64,000 nucleotides of DNA from Elstera cyanobacteriorum (GCF_002251735.1 NZ_NOXS01000030.1:1-64000), one strand, 5' to 3'. Positions 16,186 to 25,554 are shown, counted from the stretch's first letter. Notes: generated from the sequence alone by a model not told the origin. Translations and numbers: made by a program.

Positions 16186-18267
16186 TCAAGCCCGTCCCTC
16201 ATGCGCGGGGGCGCTCGGCTCCCGGAAGGCTACAAAGAGAAGCAAACAGATGGCGGCACAGCCGGCCAGGATATAGCCGATCCCCGTGATCGCCCCGGCG
16301 TAACCGAAGCGCGCCAACAACAGACCGGCGACGAAGGGCGCAATGACATTGCCGATGCGCTCCATCAGGCGGAACATCGCCAGCACGGTCGTTTCGCTGA
16401 GTTTCTGCGTCTGCTGACCGTGCGACAGAGTGGTGACCAGCGCCAGTTGCGGCGTCATCACCAGACCGTGAGCGATACCGAGGACGGTGAGGCCGATGAC
16501 CATCGACCAAATCGACGTGTTCAGCACCGCAACCACCCCGGCGACCGCGGCCAAGACCCCGCCAACGACGACGAAGAATTTACGATTGCCGAACTTATCG
16601 GACAGGCTGCTGGCAACCGGCGACACGAAGATCATCGCCAGCCAATAGAGCAACAACACCCGCCCGATCATCGACTGGCTGATGCCCTGTTCGTTCAGAT
16701 ACAGCGGCACCAAGAAGAAAACGAGGGCGGTCAGCGCCAGCTTGGTCGGGATGGCCGAGAAAAGCACCACGCCCATAAAGCGCGGATTGGCGATGAACAG
16801 CCCAAGGTTCTTTAGGCTGAAGCGTTCGGCCTGGGTCATGATCGGGCGCTCTTGGATGGCGCGATAGACCATCGCCGCCGCCGCAATCGCAAGGCCTGCC
16901 GATAGGATGAAGGTTATACGGAAACCAAGCTGATCCGCCAAAATCCCGCCGATGGCTGGGCCGCAGACCCCTGCGGTCAGAATGCCGCCCGCATAGCCCG
17001 CCATCCCCTGCGCGCGGGTTTCGCGCGTCGTATTATCAATAACGAAGCCTTGGGCGGAGATGAAGACCATCGCATAGCCGATGGCAGTGATCGAGCGGGC
17101 GATCAACAAATGCACCAGGGTCAGAGCCAAGCCCGAGGCGACAAGCCCAAGGGCAGCCAGCAAAGCCCCGACTAGGAACACTTTCCGACGCCCGAATTTC
17201 TCCGAATAGACCCCGGCGAACGGCTGCGCCAAGGCCCAAAGCAGCATGAACAGCGCAATCGGCGCGCCGATCACCACTTCCATCGCTAGGCCCGGCACGG
17301 GATCGAACAACTGCTTGATATAAACCGACAGGAAGGTTCGGGTCAGCTCTTCGGCCAAGCTGAAAACGAAAACGGCAATACGGATCAACGCCGTGCCCTG
17401 CTGGCCGCTGGAGTGCAACTCGGCCGGTTTCGGCGGGAAGGCGAATTCGAACTTATCCAGCGTTCCCGTAACCTTGGCACGGGCGTCCGCACCCCAACCG
17501 GTGACCGCCTGGGCAAGCTCTTCGTAGCGCCGCCGGACCGATGCGACCGCCTCGTCGATCCGCAGACCGATCCGCCCCAACTCATCCCGGGTTTTCGGCG
17601 CAATCGGGCGGCCGAAGTACCCATCCGCCAAGCGGGTCGCCATCTCGTGAATATCCCGGATCGGACGCAGGATGGAGGCGTTGACGAAGTAAAGCAGGAT
17701 TTCAAAGGTGAACAGCGCAGCGACCAGCAGGATGATCGCAAGGTCGTAGTAGACCTCCTCCAACTGATTGCTAACAAAATCCGCCCGCGCCCCAACGTGC
17801 AAAACGCCGACGATGCCGCCGGTGTCGGTTTCGATGGGCAGCGATTTAGTGATGAACACCGTCCCAAGCCGCCCCTGCGTCATCGCCTTGGCCTGCACCG
17901 CGTCGCGCGTGATCTGGGCCAATCCGGCGTCGAAGGTCGTCGATAAGGTGCCGCGCAGATGCAGCCGCTTACCGTTCAGGTCGGTGATGGTGATGAAGCC
18001 GATATCCTTATTGTCAGCCAGGATATCGTCGAACAACTCATCGGTCCCGGAGAGCTTATCGACGGGGATGCCCCATTCGACAGCCCGGTCGATCTGCGCC
18101 AAAACATAGGTGCCGACCTTCTCCGCCTTCTTTTCAAGTTCCGGCAGAATTTGCGGCTCAAAAAGACTGCGCGAGAAAATAGAAAAGCCTGCCAGCATGA
18201 CCAGAAGCAGAAGTACTGCTAGGGTCAAAAGCCGCGAGCTGATGGATTTTGCGAGAGTATTATTCAT
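16186..18267 (-). CDS. Periplasmic sensor-HAMP-MFS fusion transporter 1
   Basis: A 693-residue fusion. A TM helix lies at about 13-33 and a Cache/PDC-like periplasmic sensor at 40-170 (ITDLNGKRLHLRG, GIVGVLHVGA). A second TM is at about 175-198 and a HAMP-like segment at 199-255 (ILRPIRDIHEMATRLADG). A full 12-helix MFS transporter fills 293-685. MFS loop motifs are intact: YSEKFGRRK near 355 and SDKFGNRK near 556. Fusion of a receptor-type module to an MFS permease is rare and suggests a transporter gated by, or reporting, a periplasmic ligand. It overlaps the small sensor gene by ATGA and is followed directly by the substrate-binding protein. Confidence 0.85.
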   Translation of the reverse strand: MNNTLAKSISSRLLTLAVLLLLVMLAGFSIFSRSLFEPQILPELEKKAEKVGTYVLAQIDRAVEWGIPVDKLSGTDELFDDILADNKDIGFITITDLNGKRLHLRGTLSTTFDAGLAQITRDAVQAKAMTQGRLGTVFITKSLPIETDTGGIVGVLHVGARADFVSNQLEEVYYDLAIILLVAALFTFEILLYFVNASILRPIRDIHEMATRLADGYFGRPIAPKTRDELGRIGLRIDEAVASVRRRYEELAQAVTGWGADARAKVTGTLDKFEFAFPPKPAELHSSGQQGTALIRIAVFVFSLAEELTRTFLSVYIKQLFDPVPGLAMEVVIGAPIALFMLLWALAQPFAGVYSEKFGRRKVFLVGALLAALGLVASGLALTLVHLLIARSITAIGYAMVFISAQGFVIDNTTRETRAQGMAGYAGGILTAGVCGPAIGGILADQLGFRITFILSAGLAIAAAAMVYRAIQERPIMTQAERFSLKNLGLFIANPRFMGVVLFSAIPTKLALTALVFFLVPLYLNEQGISQSMIGRVLLLYWLAMIFVSPVASSLSDKFGNRKFFVVVGGVLAAVAGVVAVLNTSIWSMVIGLTVLGIAHGLVMTPQLALVTTLSHGQQTQKLSETTVLAMFRLMERIGNVIAPFVAGLLLARFGYAGAITGIGYILAGCAAICLLLFVAFREPSAPAHEGRA

Positions 18268-19025
18268 GCTTTTTCTGCTGCCTGCTTCAGCTCGCGCTCG
18301 GCGCCCTTCAGGGTATCGACAATGGCGACGAGATCATCGCCTAAGGCCCCCTGCGGTTTTGGCACGGATGCCGCTTCCCCGCCCGCCGCGAAAGCGGCAG
18401 TGACATAGGTTTCCCCATCGCGGAACCCGCCGATGATCTTGCGGAACACCAACCAGACGCCAACCACCGTGACAAGACCGCATCCGATGATGGCAATCGC
18501 CGCAGCAATCGATAAGCCGGGCCGCACTGCCGCCGTGCGCTGGGTAATCGCTGATTTGGCGTAGCGCAACATAACGCTACCCGCAACCTGACCGAACGTA
18601 TTCCGAAGAGTTGCCCCCAGCACGGGATTACCCTCGAAACTTTCCTGCCAAATACCACCGTCGCTGCGGCTCATCGTGCGGACCCAATCATCCGGCAGGC
18701 GCGCGTCGATGCGGTTCTTATCGGTCGAAAACAAGATGGTTCCAGCCGGGTCGGCGATTTCAATCGCCAGAATTTGATTGTCGCTGCGCTCTTCGCGCTC
18801 GATAAGCTGCTCAAGATCACGCAGCTCGGGCAAAGACAAACCCAGGTTCATCGCATTTTCAACGTCACCCTGCAAACCATTGACAGTGACGACGAAGCGG
18901 GAGGCAATAACGTTCGTAACGGTCTTTTCAAACTTGAAATAGTTCAACAAAGCCGTGAGAATCAGTGCCATTCCGAACACGAGCTGAAGCATTAAAACGA
19001 TTTTAAGCGACAGCTTTCCGCGCAT
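18264..19025 (-). CDS. Two-TM periplasmic sensor protein 1
   Basis: A 253-residue protein with TM helices at about 8-28 and 170-195 flanking a periplasmic domain of about 140 residues, then a short cytoplasmic tail. The periplasmic domain carries LSLPELRDLEQLIERE and QILAIEIADPAGTILFSTD, which are shared almost position for position with the paralogue at 19328-20083. There is no catalytic output domain, so it probably acts as a partner of the sensor-MFS protein with which it is translationally coupled (4-base overlap). The family is not one that I can name. Confidence 0.75.
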   Translation of the reverse strand: MRGKLSLKIVLMLQLVFGMALILTALLNYFKFEKTVTNVIASRFVVTVNGLQGDVENAMNLGLSLPELRDLEQLIEREERSDNQILAIEIADPAGTILFSTDKNRIDARLPDDWVRTMSRSDGGIWQESFEGNPVLGATLRNTFGQVAGSVMLRYAKSAITQRTAAVRPGLSIAAAIAIIGCGLVTVVGVWLVFRKIIGGFRDGETYVTAAFAAGGEAASVPKPQGALGDDLVAIVDTLKGAERELKQAAEKA

Positions 19026-19327
19026 GATTTGCCTCGACCCATAGTGATACCACCTTAGGTGGTGGCTTTAGAAAGTCTTTCGGTGACTGGATTTCCAGCA
19101 TATCGCGGCAATGATGAACAGAAAATTAAAATCGCTCTCAAACTTGGCTTTGGCGCAATTTTATGGCAAGACAGAACCGGATTTTGATCAGGCTTCACGT
19201 CTGGTGCCGAATCTTCCAATCTCGGATTGGATTTGTCTGTAAGCGCTGGCCTTTTGGTATTTTTGCAATAGTCTGTTGACATCAGAGTGGCTTACTTACC
19301 GCCATCTGAGCAATGGGGTGGTACACG
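19026..19327. promoter_or_regulatory. Shared regulatory region of divergent sensor operons
   Basis: About 300 bases, AT-richer than the flanks, between the two divergent operons. It holds two perfect inverted repeats: ACCACC-TTA-GGTGGT (19049-19063) near the leftward start, and TCCAATC-TCG-GATTGGA (19215-19231) in the middle. A TTGACA at 19276-19281 points right, but no good -10 follows. The 17-base repeat is the best operator candidate for joint control of both arms. Confidence 0.5.
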
Positions 19328-20083
19328 ATGACTTTCCGATTGCGGATCTTTTTTGCCATCCTGTTTTTTGTTGCGATTATATTTCTTCTCCTGCTGCAAC
19401 TAAACCGCAGTCTGGTTGGAAAAACCTATGATTCGATTGCCGAAACCCGCTTTTTGTTTGTGTCGCAGAGCCTAAAGACAGCGCTAGAATTGAATATCGG
19501 CCTCGGGTTTCCCCTGGCAGAGCTCCGGGTTAGCCAAGACCTGATCGAGCGGGAAAAGGCCGATGACGACCAGATTTTGGCCATCGAGGTGCTGGACGAT
19601 ACCGGGCGTAGCCTTTTTAGCACCGATCGCGGCACGGTCGGCGAAGACGCCCCCGCCGATTGGTTACAGGCCTTGCAGGTGAGCAGCGGTCAACGGTGGA
19701 CGGTGACGGAGCGCGACGCCATCGTGATCGGCGTCCCCATCGTTAACGACTTCGAAAGAACGGTCGGTTACGTCGCCCTTCAGTACTCCAAGGCCTATTT
19801 CGACCAGAAGTTGACCGATTTCACCGAAAGCCTGCTTGGCTGGGGAACGGCCATCCTGGCAGGCTTGGCGGCGTTGCTGGCTCTTGGCACTTATGGGACG
19901 ACCGCTCCGCCCGCCGCTCGGCCCCGGGCTTTGCTGGCGATTTTCAACGGCGACAGCAGCTCAGACGCCGGAAACGACGATCTTCTGAACCTCGCCCGTG
20001 CTGCCCAGGACAAAATTACCTCGGCATCATCCTATCTCGACGGCCGCGCCAAAGACCTTCAGCGACTGGATGACGAACTATGA
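19328..20083 (+). CDS. Two-TM periplasmic sensor protein 2
   Basis: A 251-residue paralogue of the gene at 18264-19025. One TM is near residues 5-25, then a periplasmic domain with LGFPLAELRVSQDLIERE and QILAIEVLDDTGRSLFSTD, then a second TM near 170-190 and a cytoplasmic tail predicted to be helical. No enzymatic domain is seen. The ATG at 19328 follows GGGGTGG, and the upstream in-frame start at 19313 looks spurious. Its stop overlaps the next gene by ATGA, the same coupling as in the leftward operon. Confidence 0.75.
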   Translation: MTFRLRIFFAILFFVAIIFLLLLQLNRSLVGKTYDSIAETRFLFVSQSLKTALELNIGLGFPLAELRVSQDLIEREKADDDQILAIEVLDDTGRSLFSTDRGTVGEDAPADWLQALQVSSGQRWTVTERDAIVIGVPIVNDFERTVGYVALQYSKAYFDQKLTDFTESLLGWGTAILAGLAALLALGTYGTTAPPAARPRALLAIFNGDSSSDAGNDDLLNLARAAQDKITSASSYLDGRAKDLQRLDDEL

Positions 20084-21972
20084 GCCGCCCGATGGACAAA
20101 CGGCCTTATTCCCTGCGGCTAACGCTGCTCACTGGTTTGCTGCTGTTCGTCGCGGTCGCCGGGGCACTATGGGCGGCCCATCGTACCGTCGCCCCGTTGC
20201 TTGTCGCCGAAATGCAGAAGAATAGCGCTGCGGTGGGCCGTTCGGTTGTCAAACAGTTTTCGGGCGCCGTCGCCTCTGGCATTCCGCTGGCGAAACTCGC
20301 GGGCGTCGATGAAATGCTGGAAGCCGTGATCGGCGACAACCCGTCGCTGAACGCGATTGAGGTCACTGATCCCCAGGGCCGTATTCTGTTTACCTCTGGC
20401 GATAAGCTGCCCGCCGATGACCGGGGCGGCGCGTCACCGCTGACCCGCCCCGTGGTCAGCAGCCTGCCGATCACCGTCAACGGCACCACCGTCGGCACGC
20501 TCCGCGTCGGCAGCGATCTTAGCTTTATGGCCGACCGGGTGTGGCTCTATCTCGCCACCACGCTGGGGGTGATCCTCGCCAGCCTATTGCTGGTGCACGA
20601 AGTCGCACGGCTCATTCTGGCCCGGGCCATCGATACGCCCTCGGCCCAATTGGGGGCGGCGCTTCGCACGATTTTGGAAGGCGACTACAGCACCGCCGTC
20701 GTCAGTTCCGCACCGGGCACGATGGGTCGCGCCATTCGCAAGCTAAATACCAATCTGCGCGCGGTGACGGATCGGTTCGAACGGTTCGCCGCCTCGGCCA
20801 ATGCTATTCGCGGCCTTGATCTCGATGCCGCCTCCGCCGACCGACTGTCGCGGATGCTGGAAGACGCCAAACTGCGCTTCCCCACCCTGATGACCGAAGC
20901 CGGGCGCCCCGCCCTGCCGCCGCCCGCGCGCCCGGATGGCCGTTGGGTACTGCTGCTGCTGGCCCTCTTGAGCGAGATGATCCGTCCGCTGGTGCCCGTA
21001 ATCGGCGCCGACCGCAGCCTAACCGGCCTCGACCCAGCCTTGCTGGCCGCAGTGCCCCTGGGCCTCAACCTCGTCGGGATCGGTTTTGGCGTCGTCCTCG
21101 CGCCGCTGGTGCGCCCGTCGCGCCGGACTAGCGTTTTCTTGCTGATGCTGGTTTTGGTCGCCCTGTCGCTGGTTATCGTCGCGGCAAGCCCGAGCGCTGT
21201 GGTCTTCTGGACGTGCCGCTTGGCTGCGGGCATCGGGCTTGGGCTGGCGTGGCGCCTTCTGTCCCAGCGCTACCGCACCGATATCCTGCAAGATAGTCGT
21301 ACCTTGCTGATTGCCGGCCTCGGGTTCCATGCCGTCGGGCCGATGATCGGCGCGGTGATCGGCGAAAGTTTCGGGGTGCAGAGTGCGCTTTGGTTCTTCG
21401 CCGCCGCCAGTGTGGCATCGGGTCTTTACGGTTGGAACAGCCTGCGCCACCTGCCCGAGATCACCGATCCCGAGACGGAAGAACAGGTCGATACGCCACG
21501 CCTCTGGTCCGCTGGGATTATGGCCGTCATCATTGGCGCCGTGTTGTTCGGCACCTTGCCCGTGCAGGGGCTGACCTCGGGGACGTTGATGGCCAGCGTC
21601 CCGTTTTACGCCCTCTTTGGGGTCGGGATTCTGGTCGGTGTTCTTGCGGCAGGCCCGCAGTCGCGCCGGACTGGTACCGGCCTACTGTTGGCGGCGGTTG
21701 GGTTGACGCTGCTCATCCTGCTACCCGATGTTATCGGTGCGGGATTGGGCCTGCTGTTGTTGGGCGGCGGCTGGGGCGCAATGCGAACGATGCGCCCATC
21801 GTCGGGCCTGATCCTGATCGATTCGGCGGGCGGCCTGATTGGGATCAGCTTGGCCGCGCTGACGGCCTCGGCCCATATGCCCGACATTCTGTTAAGTTTA
21901 AGCATTTTGGCCGCTATAATCGGGGGTGCCGCCCTTCTGCGGCCTCAGTCCCTCGTGTCCCGGGAGCCCTAA
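20080..21972 (+). CDS. Periplasmic sensor-MFS fusion 2, degenerate transporter motifs
   Basis: A 630-residue paralogue of the fusion at 16186-18267. TM about 13-33, periplasmic sensor 40-150 (IEVTDPQGRILFTSGD, TVGTLRVGSD), TM about 155-178, a HAMP-like linker to about 235, then an MFS-like domain at 288-625. Unlike fusion 1, the loop after MFS helix 2 reads LAPLVRPSRRT and lacks the Asp and Gly-Arg of MFS motif A; the matching loop in the second half (AGPQSRRTG) is also degenerate. It may therefore sense rather than transport. It lies 6 bases before the adenylate cyclase gene. Confidence 0.8.
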   Translation: MSRPMDKRPYSLRLTLLTGLLLFVAVAGALWAAHRTVAPLLVAEMQKNSAAVGRSVVKQFSGAVASGIPLAKLAGVDEMLEAVIGDNPSLNAIEVTDPQGRILFTSGDKLPADDRGGASPLTRPVVSSLPITVNGTTVGTLRVGSDLSFMADRVWLYLATTLGVILASLLLVHEVARLILARAIDTPSAQLGAALRTILEGDYSTAVVSSAPGTMGRAIRKLNTNLRAVTDRFERFAASANAIRGLDLDAASADRLSRMLEDAKLRFPTLMTEAGRPALPPPARPDGRWVLLLLALLSEMIRPLVPVIGADRSLTGLDPALLAAVPLGLNLVGIGFGVVLAPLVRPSRRTSVFLLMLVLVALSLVIVAASPSAVVFWTCRLAAGIGLGLAWRLLSQRYRTDILQDSRTLLIAGLGFHAVGPMIGAVIGESFGVQSALWFFAAASVASGLYGWNSLRHLPEITDPETEEQVDTPRLWSAGIMAVIIGAVLFGTLPVQGLTSGTLMASVPFYALFGVGILVGVLAAGPQSRRTGTGLLLAAVGLTLLILLPDVIGAGLGLLLLGGGWGAMRTMRPSSGLILIDSAGGLIGISLAALTASAHMPDILLSLSILAAIIGGAALLRPQSLVSREP

Positions 21973-21978
21973 CCCCCG

Positions 21979-24162
21979 ATGCTGCTTCGTACCCGGGTCG
22001 TCCTGATTGTCGCAGTCGCTTTCCTCCTCCTGACCGGCGGTCTCATTGTTGCAAGCTGGCAACGGGAACGGCTGGTCGAAGACCGACGGAGCGAAGAAAC
22101 CTTCCAGACCCAAACCCTGCTATGGTCGAAGATCGTCGAACGGTACGAGCAGGATTTGCGCGCGCAACTGCGCGCTTTGCTCTCCCCCGCGCTTGCCGAC
22201 GCGCTGGACCATGGCCGACAGGACGAGGTGCAGAAGATCCTCGAAGCCGATATTGGGCGCTTGCAGAGCGAACGGCACGTCGATCAGGTCGATCTTGTCG
22301 ATGACGATGGCGAAGTGTTGCTGACCACGGCCAGCGGCTTCCCCCCACCGACCCTGCTGGACGCCGGGACGGTCAGCCAGATTATGGCCGATCCGCAAGT
22401 GCTGGCCCTCGTGCAGCAGGACAGCAGCCGCCGCTTTCGCATTACCGTAGCGCAGCCGGTCATCGGCAGTTCGGGTCAGATCAGCGGCGCCTTGGCGGCG
22501 GCTATTGATAGCGACCGCGCTTTGGCCGAACTGAGCGAGGGGTTGGGCGGGGATGCCTATATCCTGTCGCTCCGCAATCGCGTCGCCCACGGCACCAACG
22601 AGGCGCTGGCCAAGCAATTGGCCTTCGATCTGCCGATCCGCCAACGCTATATCGAGCATCGCACGGTCGTTGGGCGGGTCTATCAGATTGCTTCCGTTCC
22701 GCTGGTCGATGCGGTTGGGCGTGTCGTCGGGGCGCTGGTGACGGTCAAGGATGTGACGACCACCGTTTCGCGGGTGGATCGGGTCGGGTTAGCCTCGGTC
22801 CTGATGGTGGTGCTGGGCGTTGCCCTGATCATCGCCTTCCTGATCTGGTATCTGCGCCGGTCCTTCGGGCCGCTGGACGATGCCATTACCGGGCTGAATG
22901 CCTTGTCGCGCGGCGATACCTCCGTGCAGATTTTCGCCCCGAAGAACGATGAAATCGGCCGGATCGCCGCCGCCGTCGAAGTCTTCCGTGACCATGCTCG
23001 CACCATCGACCGCTACCGGGACGAGCGCGAACGCCAGCGCCGCCGTCAGGAACGGATGATCCGCCGCCAAATGCTGGCGCTGGCCGATACGCTGGACGAA
23101 GAAGCGCGCGGCGAAGTGCTGGGCGACCTTGATGCCATCGTGCAGGACCGGCGCGAATCGGAAGCCGCCCATGATCCCAACCGGGGGGATGAAGACCAAC
23201 TGACCCTCCTGTCGTCGGTGCTGAAGCAACTGTGTAACCGCATGTTGGCCGATATCGCTGAACGCCGCAAAGCGGAGAAGATTCGCGAAACCTTCGGCAA
23301 ATACATCGATCCGCGCGTCGTCGAAAGCCTGTTGCTCGATCCGAATATCGGCGGTCAGCAGCAGGTGATGACGGTCTCCTTCGCCGATATGCAGGGGTTC
23401 ACCAGCCTGTCCGAGCGGCTTAACCCGAGCGAGCTTGTGTCGGTGCTGAACGATTACCTCACCCTGATGTCGCGCCCGATCAAGGATCAGCACGGGATCG
23501 TCGATAAATATATGGGCGATGCGGTCATGGCCTTCTGGGGCCCGCCGTTCACGATGGATATGTCGCAAGCGTCGGAAGCCTGTCTCGCCGCCCTTGAACA
23601 GCGGGAAGAGGTGCGGGCCTGGGTCAACCGGCTGATGCGCAGTGGGCGCTTTACCCACGAGATTGAACGCATCGATATCCGCTGCGGCATCGCTACCGGC
23701 GAGTTGATTGTCGGCTCGATCGGTTCCGACCAATCGCGCACCTATACGGTCTTGGGCGATACCGCCAACCTTGCCGCGCGTTTGGAGACGGCCAATAAAG
23801 CGCTAGGCACGCGCATGCTCATCTCTGGTTCGACACGCGAACTGGCGGGGGCGCGTATCGAAACCCGCGAGATGGAAAAAATCATCGTCATGGGTAAGAC
23901 CGAGGCGACGGTGGTCTATGAACTTCTGGCCGAAGCCGGGAAGCTGGACGATCACACCGCCCGCTTGCGCGATCACTTCGAAATGGGTTTGCGGCGCTAC
24001 TATCGCCGCGATTGGCAAGGCGCTGTATCGGCCTTCGAGGAATGTTTGGCCCTGCGTCCGCACGATGCCCCCAGCGAACGGCTGCTCAAGCGCAGCCTAG
24101 CCCTGCGGGCAGCCCCACCGCCGGACGATTGGACCGGCGCCTGGACCTTGCTGGAGAAATAG
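21979..24162 (+). CDS. Class III adenylate/guanylate cyclase with periplasmic sensor and HAMP
   Basis: A 727-residue receptor cyclase. TM about 7-25, a periplasmic Cache-like domain 30-265 (VDLVDDDGEVLLTT), TM about 272-292, HAMP 293-345, a coiled-coil region, then a cyclase domain at about 465-640. Metal-binding Asp470 (FADMQGFTS) and Asp514 (GDAVMAFWG) are present, as is LGDTANLAARLE with the transition-state Asn and Arg. It should make cAMP in the cytoplasm. A short TPR-like tail follows (RYYRRDWQGAVSAFEECL). It is the last gene of the rightward sensor operon and the most likely output of the locus. Confidence 0.9.
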   Translation: MLLRTRVVLIVAVAFLLLTGGLIVASWQRERLVEDRRSEETFQTQTLLWSKIVERYEQDLRAQLRALLSPALADALDHGRQDEVQKILEADIGRLQSERHVDQVDLVDDDGEVLLTTASGFPPPTLLDAGTVSQIMADPQVLALVQQDSSRRFRITVAQPVIGSSGQISGALAAAIDSDRALAELSEGLGGDAYILSLRNRVAHGTNEALAKQLAFDLPIRQRYIEHRTVVGRVYQIASVPLVDAVGRVVGALVTVKDVTTTVSRVDRVGLASVLMVVLGVALIIAFLIWYLRRSFGPLDDAITGLNALSRGDTSVQIFAPKNDEIGRIAAAVEVFRDHARTIDRYRDERERQRRRQERMIRRQMLALADTLDEEARGEVLGDLDAIVQDRRESEAAHDPNRGDEDQLTLLSSVLKQLCNRMLADIAERRKAEKIRETFGKYIDPRVVESLLLDPNIGGQQQVMTVSFADMQGFTSLSERLNPSELVSVLNDYLTLMSRPIKDQHGIVDKYMGDAVMAFWGPPFTMDMSQASEACLAALEQREEVRAWVNRLMRSGRFTHEIERIDIRCGIATGELIVGSIGSDQSRTYTVLGDTANLAARLETANKALGTRMLISGSTRELAGARIETREMEKIIVMGKTEATVVYELLAEAGKLDDHTARLRDHFEMGLRRYYRRDWQGAVSAFEECLALRPHDAPSERLLKRSLALRAAPPPDDWTGAWTLLEK

Positions 24163-24171
24163 ACGGGCGGG

Positions 24172-25551
24172 TTAGCCGCGAGCGCTGGCCCGAATAGCGG
24201 CGACCTTCGCCTCGAACCGCGACCAATCGTCGGCTTGCGCGATCGGCGCCCACAGGGCTTCGACATCCTCGATGGGCAGATCGGCAGGCCCATCACCAGG
24301 GGGCAGGACGGCGGCGGGATTGGCGCGGGCGTCCAGCCCGGCCCGCACCAGCCGAAAATCGGGCCGCTCATAAAGTTCCGCCTGCGGGCTGGCCGCCGCC
24401 CGATCCGCCCGTCCGCCGACCCAATCAAAGATTGTCTGCTCGAACCCGGCGCCACTGTCGAACATGAATTGGTAGAGCGTCGAGAGGAAACCAAGGTCGG
24501 CCTCAAGCTCTGTCGACACCAGCCCAAGACGGCGAAACCAGGTATCGCGCAGCGCCGGGCGGAACCGCGCCTGATAGGTTTCCAACTGCGCCACCAGGGC
24601 CGCTTCTGGCGCGAAATCCAGCAGGCATTCGGCGAGCCGTTCAAGGTTCCACAGCAGGGTCGTCGGCTGGCGACCATAGGCATACAGGCCGGTCTGATCG
24701 AAATAGGCAGCGGTGAAGCGCGGATCATACTGCTTCAGAAAACGCCAGGGGCCGTAATCGAAGCTCTCGCCGGTGATGTTGATATTATCCGTATTGAGGA
24801 CGCCATGAACGAAGCCCGCGGCCATCCATTCGGCGCCGAGCTTGGCCACCGCCGCCATCACTTCGGCGAACAGGGTCAGCGCGGGCGTCGGGCCAGGGGC
24901 AACGGTCGGCCAATAGGTGGCCAGCGCATAATCGATCAACCGCCCCAGCGCGTCGGTCTGGCCGTGATAGGCGAGGCGCTGAAACGTGCCGATGCGGATG
25001 TGAGAATGGCAAAGGCGCACGAGGACCGAGGACCGGGTGGGGCTGGGTTCGTCGCCCCGGTGCAGCGCCTCGCCGGTCTCGATCAAGCTAAAACTTGTCG
25101 AGGTGGTAACGCCGCGTGCCTCCAGAAGCTCAGTCGCCAGAATCTCGCGCACGCCGCCCTTCAGCGTCAACCGGCCGTCGCCCGCACGGGAATAGGGCGT
25201 CTGGCCACTGCCCTTGGTGCCAAGGTCGAACAGCCGCCCATCGGCACCGTAAAGCTGGGCAAACAGGAAGCCGCGCCCATCCCCGAGGTCGGGGTTATAG
25301 TGGCGGAACTGATGACCGTGATAGCGCAAGGCCAACGGCTGGGGGAAACTGCCGGGCAGAGGGGTGAAGCACCCAAAATGGTCGATCCATTCCGCTTCAC
25401 TGAGCGTCCCTAGCCCCAAGGGTTCGGCCGCGCGCTGGTTACGCCAGCGCAGAATATGCTGGGGGAAAACCGCAGCCTGAACCGGGTCAAAAAATTCCGG
25501 CCCCAGCGTCTCATGGGATCGGCTGGGGCGATAGGCGGCGCTGGGCGGCAC
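24172..25551 (-). CDS. selO: Protein adenylyltransferase SelO (YdiU)
   Basis: A 459-residue pseudokinase-fold AMPylase, which moves AMP from ATP to Ser, Thr or Tyr of proteins and in E. coli acts in redox homeostasis. Conserved stretches include YHGHQFRHYNP, LGTKGSGQTPYSRAGDGRLT, and FVHGVLNTDNINITGESFDYGP, which holds the catalytic Asp and metal ligands. The C-terminus ends without the Cys- or Sec-containing tail of many SelO proteins. It uses a GTG start without a clear ribosome-binding site, 3 bases after the preceding gene, so translation may be coupled. Confidence 0.93.
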   Translation of the reverse strand: MPPSAAYRPSRSHETLGPEFFDPVQAAVFPQHILRWRNQRAAEPLGLGTLSEAEWIDHFGCFTPLPGSFPQPLALRYHGHQFRHYNPDLGDGRGFLFAQLYGADGRLFDLGTKGSGQTPYSRAGDGRLTLKGGVREILATELLEARGVTTSTSFSLIETGEALHRGDEPSPTRSSVLVRLCHSHIRIGTFQRLAYHGQTDALGRLIDYALATYWPTVAPGPTPALTLFAEVMAAVAKLGAEWMAAGFVHGVLNTDNINITGESFDYGPWRFLKQYDPRFTAAYFDQTGLYAYGRQPTTLLWNLERLAECLLDFAPEAALVAQLETYQARFRPALRDTWFRRLGLVSTELEADLGFLSTLYQFMFDSGAGFEQTIFDWVGGRADRAAASPQAELYERPDFRLVRAGLDARANPAAVLPPGDGPADLPIEDVEALWAPIAQADDWSRFEAKVAAIRASARG

Positions 25552-25554
25552 GCG

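Noticed and set aside
22789-23733. A 314-codon leftward open frame
   Set aside because: Antisense to the adenylate cyclase domain and without protein-like motifs.
24235-25413. A 392-codon rightward open frame
   Set aside because: Antisense shadow of selO, whose conserved motifs are clear on the other strand.
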